Assembly (NCBI GenBank): GCA_937906485.1
Contig: CALCYB010000131.1
Coordinates: 1-13,713, forward strand
From: an uncultured Rikenellaceae bacterium
GTDB taxonomy: Bacteria; Bacteroidota; Bacteroidia; Bacteroidales; UBA932
Length of the DNA stretch: 13,713 nt
Direction of reading: 5' to 3'
Part shown: piece by piece, positions 8,093 to 13,713 of the stretch
How positions within the stretch are numbered: the stretch's first letter is position 1
Layout: each line of letters begins with the position of its first letter
Translations under genes and position numbers: made by a program
The notes under the pieces: generated by a model
The model's input: only the letters and a program-made list of their open reading frames with translations
Told to the model about the DNA's origin: nothing
The model's database searches: none

Positions 8093-10243
8093 ATGAAAGC
8101 AGTCTATGTAAATTTGCTTTGCGAGAAACTGGGAGTTAAAGCATGGCAAGTAGAGCAAGGTATTACTTTATTGGAAGAAGGAGCTACCGTTCCTTTTATT
8201 TCCCGTTACCGGAAGGAACGGACGGGAGGAATGGATGAAGCCCAGGTAGCGGAATTGAAATATTGGCATCAGCGGTTTCTGGATCTGGAGAAACGCAAGG
8301 CTTCTATCGTAGAAACCATCCGGGAGCAGGAGAAAATGACCCCCGATCTGCAGCAGGCCATTGACGATTGTGTGGACCCTCAAGTCCTGGAAGACCTGTA
8401 CCTTCCTTATCGTCCCAAACGCAAGACGCGTGCTACGGTGGCCAAGGAAATGGGCATGGAGGCGTTGGCCAAGGATCTGCTTGCATCAAAGCTTCGGGAT
8501 CCGCAGCGCGATGTGCCGGCTTACCTGAATGAGCAGGTGCAGGACGCAGAACAGGCGTTGGCGTATGCGCGGGACATCATTGCAGAACAGGTGGCCGAGA
8601 TGGCGGCTGTCCGTGCAGATTTGCGTCAGGGATACCTCAAGTATGGCCGGTTGGTGGCCCGTCTGGCCAAAGGTGTGGATCCGGAACAGGAAGAAGTGGC
8701 CAAATACCGCAATTACTTTGAATTTTCAGAACCCCTGCATCGCGCGGCTTCGCACCGTGTGTTGGCGGTGCTTCGTGCCAAGGCAGAAGGTATCCTTAGC
8801 TTGAAAGTGGAGATGGACGGCCCCACGCAGGTGGGACGGATTGAACGTATGGTTGCCCAGGAAAAGTATACCCGGAACACCTATGAGCAGATTCATCTGG
8901 CCGTTGAAGACGCCTACAAGCGTCTGTTGCATCCTTCCATTGAGAATGAGACCTTCCATCTGATCAAAGAGAAGGCCGATTTGGAAGCCATTCGCGTGTT
9001 TGGAGAAAATCTCCGCCAGTTGTTGCTGGCACCTCCCTTGGGACAGAAACGGGTGTTGGCCATTGATCCCGGTTTCCGTACCGGTTGCAAGGTGGTCTGC
9101 CTGGACGCACAAGGGACTTTGTTGCACAATGAGACGATCTATCCTCACCCGCCGGTCAGCGAGAAGACCCTGGCTATGCGTAAACTCTCTTCCATGTTGG
9201 AGGCTTATGAGATCGAAGTCATTGCCATTGGTAATGGTACTGCCGGTCGGGAAACCGAGGCATTCATCAAACGGATGGCTCTGCCGGAAGGGGTGCGGGT
9301 GTACAGCGTAAGCGAAGACGGGGCATCGGTTTATTCCGCTTCACCGGTTGCGCGTGAAGAATTTCCTGATTATGATGTGACGGTCCGGGGAGCCGTGTCC
9401 ATCGGTCGGCGGATCATGGATCCCTTGGCAGAGCTGGTGAAAATTGATCCCAAATCCATTGGCGTGGGACAATACCAGCACGATGTGGACCAGGCGTTGT
9501 TGAAAGAACGTCTGGATGGTGTGGTGGAAAGTTGTGTCAACAACGTAGGGGTCAATCTGAATACAGCCAGTCGTCACTTGTTGAGTTATGTTTCGGGCAT
9601 CGGCCCGGCTCTTGCTCAAAATATCGTGGATTACAGGACCGAGAACGGAGCTTTTCAATGTCGTCGTGACTTGTTGAAGGTCAAACGCTTGGGAGAAAAG
9701 GCCTTTGAACAGTGTGCCGGTTTCCTTCGGATACCGGGAGCCCGGAACCCTTTGGATAACTCGGCTGTTCACCCGGAGCGCTACGCTTTGGTTGAAAAGA
9801 TGGCCTCGGATGCGGGTGTAAATGTCGCGCAACTGATCAAAGATGAGACCCTGCGCAGCCAGATTCCGCTGAAACACTACGTGTCGGATCAAGTCGGGAT
9901 GCTGACCTTGCAGGACATCATGAAAGAATTGGCCAAACCCGGGCGTGATCCGCGTGATACCTTGAAAGTCTTTGAGTTTTCAGAAGATGTCAAGACGATA
10001 GAGGACCTGGTTGTTGGGATGCAACTGCCTGGGATTGTGACGAATGTGACCAACTTTGGTGCATTTGTGGATTTTGGTATCAAGCAGAACGGCTTGATCC
10101 ATGTCTCCCAGATGGGCAAGAAGTTTGTCCAGGATCCGAATACGGTCCTGAAGATTCATCAGCACATTCAGGTGCGCGTGGTGGAAGTGGACCTTAAACG
10201 TGGTCGGATCGGCCTGGCTTTGGTGACATCTGGGAAAGAATAA
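8093..10243 (+). CDS. tex: Tex family RNA/nucleic-acid-binding protein (YhgF)
   Basis: This 716-residue cytoplasmic protein matches Tex, a nucleic-acid-binding factor related to eukaryotic Spt6 and linked to transcription. Visible modules, in order: the N-terminal helical region with VPFISRYRKERTGGMDE and LEDLYLPYRPKRKTRA, both family hallmarks; a YqgF/RNase H-like domain starting around KRVLAIDPGFRTGC (Asp325); tandem helix-hairpin-helix from about 485 (NLNTASRHLLSYVSGIGPAL) to 550; and a C-terminal S1 domain (642-712, GIVTNVTNFGAFVDFG and GLIHVSQM). All modules are complete. The ATG lies 9 nt after the clc stop, so it is the last gene of the plus-strand series. Its final 50 bp, encoding the end of the S1 domain, overlap the 3' end of the opposing transporter gene. 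Confidence 0.96.
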   Translation: MKAVYVNLLCEKLGVKAWQVEQGITLLEEGATVPFISRYRKERTGGMDEAQVAELKYWHQRFLDLEKRKASIVETIREQEKMTPDLQQAIDDCVDPQVLEDLYLPYRPKRKTRATVAKEMGMEALAKDLLASKLRDPQRDVPAYLNEQVQDAEQALAYARDIIAEQVAEMAAVRADLRQGYLKYGRLVARLAKGVDPEQEEVAKYRNYFEFSEPLHRAASHRVLAVLRAKAEGILSLKVEMDGPTQVGRIERMVAQEKYTRNTYEQIHLAVEDAYKRLLHPSIENETFHLIKEKADLEAIRVFGENLRQLLLAPPLGQKRVLAIDPGFRTGCKVVCLDAQGTLLHNETIYPHPPVSEKTLAMRKLSSMLEAYEIEVIAIGNGTAGRETEAFIKRMALPEGVRVYSVSEDGASVYSASPVAREEFPDYDVTVRGAVSIGRRIMDPLAELVKIDPKSIGVGQYQHDVDQALLKERLDGVVESCVNNVGVNLNTASRHLLSYVSGIGPALAQNIVDYRTENGAFQCRRDLLKVKRLGEKAFEQCAGFLRIPGARNPLDNSAVHPERYALVEKMASDAGVNVAQLIKDETLRSQIPLKHYVSDQVGMLTLQDIMKELAKPGRDPRDTLKVFEFSEDVKTIEDLVVGMQLPGIVTNVTNFGAFVDFGIKQNGLIHVSQMGKKFVQDPNTVLKIHQHIQVRVVEVDLKRGRIGLALVTSGKE

Positions 10244-11105
10244 CCCCCAGGGTGACCACAGCGATGCCCCCAATCTGCTGGGAATTGAATGTCTCGATGC
10301 CCATCAGGTAGGAGGCTAGTGCCGATACAGCAGGAATCAAGGCCGTAAAGACGACGGTTTTGCTCATACCGATGTGTTTGACGGCTTCCACATAGAAGCA
10401 GAACCCACAGCAGGAGCAAAGAATAGCCAGCGAGAGAATGGATCCCCATACTTTGGGCAAGGTCAGGCTGTGCAGTGCAAAGGTACTCCAGTCAACGGTG
10501 CCCAACAGAGGAAAGAACAGCAGACCGCCCAGAACAAACTGATAGGTGGTCAGGGTAATGCTGTTGTAGCGTCGGCTCAAGGTCTTGACCATGGAGGCAT
10601 AAGAGACACTTGAGGTGACAGCAATCAGCAGAATCAGAATCCCCCATCCGTGTTTTGCACTGATCCCGTTGCCGTTGAATACCATCAGCGCGGCGCCTGG
10701 CAGCGTGAGCAATATGCCCAATATGTTGCGTTTGGACAGTTGTTCATGGAAGAAGACTCGTCCGACCAGAAGGGAGAACAAGGGAATGGTCGCAATGACC
10801 AGAGCTGTCAGTGTGGGTGATTCGGTTGCCATCAGTCCATAGGTCTCGGCCAGAAAATAGGCGAATGGTTCGCAGAATGACAAGAGCCACAGCCATTTCC
10901 AGTCTTTCCGGTCAATGTGTTGGAGTTGTCGGGTCAGCTTGCCGAAAATCAGCAGCAGCCAGCCGGCGATGTTGATGCGAAGCAGCAAAAAAACGACCGG
11001 AGGAATATTCTCCCGAATGAGAATGTTGGTGCCGATGAAGGAAAATCCCCAGAAAACAACGCTGAGGATGATCAGCAGATAGGATCTTGACAGGTTACGG
11101 TCCAT
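10194..11105 (-). CDS. EamA/DMT family membrane transporter
   Basis: This 303-residue protein has about ten hydrophobic segments in two halves, the layout of EamA drug/metabolite transporters. The first half starts YLLIILSVVFWGFSFIGTN and includes the recurring E..TYGLMATESPTLTALV signature; the second half has GVILSQ near the end. It sits in the inner membrane; the substrate cannot be read from sequence, and this superfamily exports amino acids, metabolites or drugs, or imports nucleotide sugars. The ATG at 11103-11105 lies 3 nt after the pyrC stop, so it is the third gene of the GT2-pyrC operon. Pathway linkage to pyrimidines is not implied by sequence alone. The last 13 codons (SQMSPKPGRSDHV) and the stop are antisense to tex codons, and that tail is charged and non-membrane, so it may be tolerated read-through into tex. 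Confidence 0.88.
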   Translation of the reverse strand: MDRNLSRSYLLIILSVVFWGFSFIGTNILIRENIPPVVFLLLRINIAGWLLLIFGKLTRQLQHIDRKDWKWLWLLSFCEPFAYFLAETYGLMATESPTLTALVIATIPLFSLLVGRVFFHEQLSKRNILGILLTLPGAALMVFNGNGISAKHGWGILILLIAVTSSVSYASMVKTLSRRYNSITLTTYQFVLGGLLFFPLLGTVDWSTFALHSLTLPKVWGSILSLAILCSCCGFCFYVEAVKHIGMSKTVVFTALIPAVSALASYLMGIETFNSQQIGGIAVVTLGVILSQMSPKPGRSDHV

Positions 11106-11108
11106 CGG

Positions 11109-12515
11109 TTAACGGTGATAGGTGAGGGCAAGGCCCGCTTTTGGAATGTCGGTCAGTTGGCCTTGGGCAACCACAGCTTTTCCGTTGACCCAGGTATATT
11201 CAATACGGGTGGCATATGCAACGCCCTCATAAGGGGACCAGCCGCATTTGCCTGCCAAATCCCGGGGTTGGATGGGAGGACGGCGGTTTTCTGGATCGAT
11301 GCTCAGCAGTACCAGGTCGGCATAAGCTCCTTCACGAAGGAAACCCCGGTCTTCAATCTTGAAAATCCGGGCAGGTGCATGACACATTTTCTCTACAAGG
11401 GTCGGCAGATCGAAATGGCCTTGAAGACTGAGTTCAATCATGGTTGCCAAGGAGAATTGGATGGAAGGCATGCCGGAGGGACACGAAGCATAGGGTTGTT
11501 GTTTTTCTTCCAGCAGGTGGGGCGCATGGTCCGTCCCGATGGTATCGATGAGGCCATCGCGCACAGCGCGAAGCAATGCCATCCGATCGTCGGCGGATTT
11601 GATGGCCGGGTTACATTTGAGCCGGTATTCCATCCGGTCATAGTCACGTTCATCAAACCACAGGTAATTGGGACAGGTCTCTGCCGTGACGCGGATGTTG
11701 CGTTGTTTGGCGTCCCGTATCAGTTCCAGCTCTTCCCGGGTGCTGATGTGCATGATGTGGATGTGGCAACGACCGTTTTCCGCCAGAGCCAATGCTTTTT
11801 GGGTTGAGCGGATACAAGCTTCCCTGCTACGGATGTGTGGATGTTCCCTAAAAGGAATCTGTTCCCCATATTTTTCTTTGGCCAGTCGGGTCGCTTCCCG
11901 GATGCAGGTCTCGTCTTCGCAGTGCAACCCCATGACTCCTTCAAAATCTGAAAACAGCTGTTTGAGGGTTTCCTCCCGGTCCACCAACATGTTGCCGGTA
12001 GATGAACCCATGAACAATTTGATGCCGCAATGTCGATGCAGGTCCAGCCGGAAAGCTTCCTGCTGGTTGATGTTGTTCAATCCCAGGTAGAAACCATAAT
12101 TTGCCCATGACTTCTGTGCAGCCAGGTCCAGCTTTTCTTCCAGGGCCCTACGGCTGACAGCTGGAGGATTGTTGTTGGGCATATCCAGGTAGGAGGTAAT
12201 GCCACCCAGTACGGCTGCACGGCTCTCGCTTTCCAGATCTCCTTTATGCGTGGCTCCCGGATCCCGGAAATGCACATGTTCATCAATCAGACCGGGAATC
12301 AGGTATTTTCCTTGTGCTTGGATGATTTGACTGTCGGCAGGAACCTGTTCGCAGGTAATGGAGCCAATTTTATGGATGCGTCTGCCCCGGATCCATACAT
12401 CGGCCACGAATTGTCGTCCTTCGTTGATCAGGGTAGCATTTTTGATCAGGGTATCATCGGTTGGGTTCATCAGGGTATCCTCGGTTGGGTTCATCAGGGT
12501 ATCGGTATTGTTCAT
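11109..12515 (-). CDS. pyrC: Dihydroorotase
   Basis: This 468-residue amidohydrolase catalyses the third step of de novo pyrimidine synthesis, interconverting carbamoyl-aspartate and dihydroorotate. The metal motif DEHVHFRDPG gives His80 and His82. Lys166 in GIKLFMGSSTGN is the candidate carboxylated bridging lysine. His198 (GLHCED), His256 (HIMHIST) and Asp329 (GTDHAPH) complete the binuclear site, and DMPNNNPP (111-118) is the family's substrate loop. Homologues usually begin close to the TLIKNATLINEG segment (residues 22-33). Here about 20 extra residues precede it, made of DTLMNPTE/DTLMNPTD octad repeats with Met at positions 1, 8 and 16, so the true start is ambiguous. I kept 12515 because it lies 7 nt after the upstream GT2 stop. 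An allantoinase or hydantoinase is less likely given the DPGATHKGD and MPNNNPP context. Confidence 0.93.
   Translation of the reverse strand: MNNTDTLMNPTEDTLMNPTDDTLIKNATLINEGRQFVADVWIRGRRIHKIGSITCEQVPADSQIIQAQGKYLIPGLIDEHVHFRDPGATHKGDLESESRAAVLGGITSYLDMPNNNPPAVSRRALEEKLDLAAQKSWANYGFYLGLNNINQQEAFRLDLHRHCGIKLFMGSSTGNMLVDREETLKQLFSDFEGVMGLHCEDETCIREATRLAKEKYGEQIPFREHPHIRSREACIRSTQKALALAENGRCHIHIMHISTREELELIRDAKQRNIRVTAETCPNYLWFDERDYDRMEYRLKCNPAIKSADDRMALLRAVRDGLIDTIGTDHAPHLLEEKQQPYASCPSGMPSIQFSLATMIELSLQGHFDLPTLVEKMCHAPARIFKIEDRGFLREGAYADLVLLSIDPENRRPPIQPRDLAGKCGWSPYEGVAYATRIEYTWVNGKAVVAQGQLTDIPKAGLALTYHR
12432..12503 (-). repeat. 24-bp in-frame tandem repeat at the start of pyrC
   Basis: Three adjacent 24-bp units lie at 12480-12503, 12456-12479 and 12432-12455. 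The first two differ at one base; the third keeps about half of the unit before diverging. In pyrC they encode the octads DTLMNPTE, DTLMNPTD and DTLIKNAT. The third is the family's own N-terminal strand, so the first two look like copies grown by replication slippage from the native start region. Each perfect unit carries an in-frame ATG. Confidence 0.9.
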
Positions 12516-12522
12516 ATCCGCG

Positions 12523-13263
12523 TTACGGTTTGGGGGTTATTTTTCTGAACCGGAGTTTGAGCACTCCCCAGAATGCTTCTCCGAAAATGGAACTGCTCAT
12601 TTTAGAGACGCCTTCTTTTCGGTCCGTGAAAATGATGGGGACTTCCTGGATCCGGAATCCCAGTTTGTAGGCGTTGTATTTCATTTCGATCTGGAAACCG
12701 TAGCCTTTCATCCGGATTTTGTCGAGGTCAATGCGGTCCAACAGACGACGGGTGTAGCAGACAAAACCGGCGGTGGTATCATAGACTTCCATGCCCAGAA
12801 CAACGCGCACATATTTGGAGGCCCCGTACGACATCAGAATGCGGCCAATCGGCCAGTCACGGACACCGATGCCCTTGCAGTAGCGGGATCCGATGGACAG
12901 GTCGGCTCCCTGCTGATGGCAAGCCAGGTACAGACGGCAGAGGTCATCCGGGTTGTGCGAGAAATCCGCATCCATTTCAAAAATGTAGTCATAGCCATGG
13001 GACAGACACCAGCGGAAGCCAGCGATGTAGGCCGTACCCAGGCCTTGTTTGCCGCTACGCTCCAATAGATACAGGCCTTCAGGATACTCTTTCTGAAGGT
13101 TCTTTACGATATCGGCGGTGCCGTCGGGTGATCCGTCATCGACAATCAGCAAGTGAAAATCCTGTTTCAACGAGCGGATCTTGCGAATCATCTTCTCTAT
13201 GTTTTCCTTTTCGTTGTATGTGGGGATGATGACAATCTTTTTATCTTGTGAAGCACTAGTCAT
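12523..13263 (-). CDS. GT2 polyprenyl-phosphate mannosyltransferase-like glycosyltransferase (DPM1 type)
   Basis: This 246-residue protein is a family 2 glycosyltransferase of the dolichol/polyprenol-phosphate mannose synthase type, which moves a sugar, usually mannose from GDP-mannose, to a lipid phosphate carrier at the inner membrane. It opens with IIPTYNEKENI. The nucleotide-sugar site includes DDGSPDGT (42-49) and the metal motif DAD (98-100) in FEMDADFSHNP. RSGKQGLGTAY (69-79), DTTAGF (162-167) and RKEGVSKMS (215-223) are DPM1 hallmarks. There is no C-terminal transmembrane anchor, so it is probably peripheral. It is the first gene of the minus-strand operon, with pyrC starting 7 nt after its stop and a TAnnTTTG element 30 nt upstream of its ATG. 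The sugar donor is inferred from the family. Confidence 0.92.
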   Translation of the reverse strand: MTSASQDKKIVIIPTYNEKENIEKMIRKIRSLKQDFHLLIVDDGSPDGTADIVKNLQKEYPEGLYLLERSGKQGLGTAYIAGFRWCLSHGYDYIFEMDADFSHNPDDLCRLYLACHQQGADLSIGSRYCKGIGVRDWPIGRILMSYGASKYVRVVLGMEVYDTTAGFVCYTRRLLDRIDLDKIRMKGYGFQIEMKYNAYKLGFRIQEVPIIFTDRKEGVSKMSSSIFGEAFWGVLKLRFRKITPKP

Positions 13264-13405
13264 GGATTATACTCTATCTATATATAAACAACCAAAGATA
13301 GATATTTTTTAGGGAATTCGCGCGCTGTATTTTTTTTCTTTAAAAAGGCGTTTTTCTTATTCTGTTATGAATCAAATGATTGAGAAATGGGTTCGATTTT
13401 TTCTC
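13264..13405. other. Intergenic AT-rich spacer between divergent promoters
   Basis: Apart from the minus-strand -7 element at 13293-13300, I see no gene here. The stretch holds a GAATTC-CGCGCGC patch (13315-13325), a run of eight T (13330-13337), a weak A5-GGCG-T5 inverted repeat (13342-13355) and a short inverted repeat AATCA-AA-TGATT (13370-13381). None has a clear role. It acts mainly as a spacer between the GT2 operon promoter and the rRNA promoter. Confidence 0.5.
13293..13300 (-). promoter_or_regulatory. -7 promoter element for the GT2-pyrC-EamA operon
   Basis: The minus strand reads TATCTTTG, an exact match to the Bacteroidota -7 consensus TAnnTTTG and the same octamer as in the rRNA promoter. 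It lies 30 nt upstream of the GT2 ATG, giving a leader of about 20-25 nt. No TTTG -33 element is found 19-21 nt further upstream, so it may be a moderate promoter relying on the -7 alone. Confidence 0.6.
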
Positions 13406-13435
13406 AAAAAAAGTTCAAAAAAAGTTTGAAAAAAA
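13406..13435 (+). promoter_or_regulatory. Three phased A7 tracts upstream of the rRNA promoter
   Basis: Runs of exactly seven A begin at 13406, 13417 and 13429, spaced 11 and 12 bp, close to one helical turn. They end immediately before the -33 element. A T6 run (13397-13402) precedes them. Phased A tracts bend DNA, and AT-rich upstream segments can contact the RNA polymerase alpha subunit, so this probably boosts rRNA transcription in the manner of an UP element (inference). Confidence 0.65.
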
Positions 13436-13467
13436 TTTGGAGGGAGAGGAAAAACGCTCTATCTTTG
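13436..13467 (+). promoter_or_regulatory. rRNA operon promoter (TTTG ... TATCTTTG)
   Basis: TTTG at 13436-13439 and TATCTTTG at 13460-13467 match the Bacteroidota -33 (TTTG) and -7 (TAnnTTTG) elements, separated by 20 nt, within the usual 19-21. The start site should fall near 13473, about 185 nt before mature 16S rRNA. This is the best promoter in the window and supports the phylum assignment. Confidence 0.85.
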
Positions 13468-13526
13468 CGGTCCCTTTCGGAAAGGAAGTGACCTGAAGGA
13501 AGGAAAAGTTGATTGAAAGAATGAAG

Positions 13527-13544
13527 AACAAGTACAACAAGTAC
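13527..13544 (+). repeat. Tandem 9-mer AACAAGTAC x2 in the rRNA leader
   Basis: Two perfect adjacent copies of AACAAGTAC lie in the leader. The self-complementary core GTAC recurs three more times in the hairpin downstream (13582-13585, 13604-13607, 13612-13615), so alternative pairings between repeat and hairpin are possible. Confidence 0.75.
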
Positions 13545-13564
13545 CGATAGAAGCAATAATCGTC

Positions 13565-13620
13565 GATTCGGGGTTTCTGGTGTACACTTGCTGCGTAAGT
13601 GGGGTACACTGGTACGAATC
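13565..13620 (+). promoter_or_regulatory. Long hairpin in the rRNA leader
   Basis: GATTCG (13565-13570) pairs with CGAATC (13615-13620). Inside, CTGGTGTAC (13577-13585) pairs with GTACACTGG (13604-13612), including two G-U pairs. ACTT (13586-13589) pairs with AAGT (13597-13600), with a GGG bulge and a seven-base loop. The nested complementarity is far beyond chance for 56 nt and suggests a processing or assembly element. Confidence 0.7.
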
Positions 13621-13659
13621 AAAGGTGTCAGGACAGCTTGAGATATTAAAAAATAATAT

Positions 13660-13713
13660 ACAATGAAGAGTTTGATCCTGGCTCAGGATGAACGCTAGCG
13701 GCAGGCTTAACAC
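13660..13713 (+). rRNA. rrs: 16S ribosomal RNA, 5' end (partial)
   Basis: TGAAGAGTTTGATCCTGGC at 13664 onward, followed by TCAGGATGAACGCTAGCGGC, is the conserved 5' end of bacterial 16S rRNA. By alignment to E. coli numbering, base 1 falls near 13660. The GCTAGCGGCAGGCTTAACAC stretch is of Bacteroidales type. The gene continues past the right edge, so only about 54 nt are seen, and the rest of the rRNA operon is outside. Confidence 0.97.

Larger units (their letters stand above)
13473..13659 (+). other. 16S rRNA leader (external transcribed spacer)
   Basis: This is the predicted transcribed leader between the rRNA promoter and mature 16S rRNA. It opens with a small hairpin at the predicted transcript start (CCTTT 13473-13477, AAAGG 13481-13485). 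It then has a tandem 9-mer, a long imperfect hairpin (13565-13620) and an AT hairpin just before 16S (ATATTA 13643-13648, TAATAT 13654-13659). I found no clear match to the E. coli boxA antitermination element. Such leaders guide RNase processing and early ribosome assembly; the matching half of the 16S processing stem lies outside the window. Confidence 0.6.

Noticed and set aside
13342..13355. A5-GGCG-T5 as an intrinsic terminator
   Set aside because: The stem is five A-T pairs only, and no transcript is expected to end there, since both flanking operons read away from it.
13459..13713. Minus-strand open frames across the rRNA leader and 16S start
   Set aside because: They lie antisense to an rRNA leader and 16S rRNA, and their products are low-complexity with no family resemblance.
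1..13713. Mobile elements, CRISPR arrays, tRNA genes, defence systems
   Set aside because: I saw no transposase or integrase motifs, no spaced direct-repeat arrays, no tRNA cloverleaf and no defence-family domains on either strand.

Overview
The window looks like chromosomal housekeeping DNA from a member of Bacteroidota, probably order Bacteroidales. The 16S rRNA start at the right edge reads like that order. Two promoter -7 elements are exact TAnnTTTG octamers, the form used by the Bacteroidota primary sigma factor. Gene starts lack clear Shine-Dalgarno sequences, and the protein families (YgiQ-like radical SAM protein, short Tex, CBS-tailed ClC, GT2/dihydroorotase pair) fit. Base composition is about half GC by eye, except for the first 100 bases, which are only about 17% GC.

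Left and centre (2-10243) carry a tightly packed plus-strand series: the 3' end of rpoD, a lipoprotein M3 oligopeptidase, argS, a YgiQ-family radical SAM protein, a small acidic protein of unknown function, a ClC chloride channel/transporter with two CBS domains, and the nucleic-acid-binding protein Tex. Most gaps are 1-10 nt, and the acidic protein and ClC overlap by 20 nt. The exception is 47 nt before the acidic protein, where a new promoter may lie. The series mixes transcription, translation, peptide turnover and ion transport, so it looks like a co-transcribed housekeeping cluster rather than one pathway.

Right (10194-13263) is a three-gene minus-strand operon: polyprenyl-phosphate mannosyltransferase-like GT2, then dihydroorotase (pyrC), then an EamA-type transporter, with gaps of 7 and 3 nt. 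Its last gene ends inside the 3' end of tex, giving a 50-bp tail-to-tail coding overlap.

Far right (13264-13713) is a 396-bp divergent control region ending in an rRNA operon. It holds a -7 element for the minus-strand operon, three helically phased A7 tracts, a consensus rRNA promoter, a roughly 185-nt rRNA leader with a strong hairpin, and the first ~54 nt of 16S rRNA.

I found no defence system, mobile element, CRISPR array or tRNA. The points most worth a second look are the abrupt AT-rich in-frame junction inside rpoD, an in-frame 24-bp tandem repeat that multiplies the start codons of pyrC, the convergent overlap, and the architecture of the rRNA promoter and leader.
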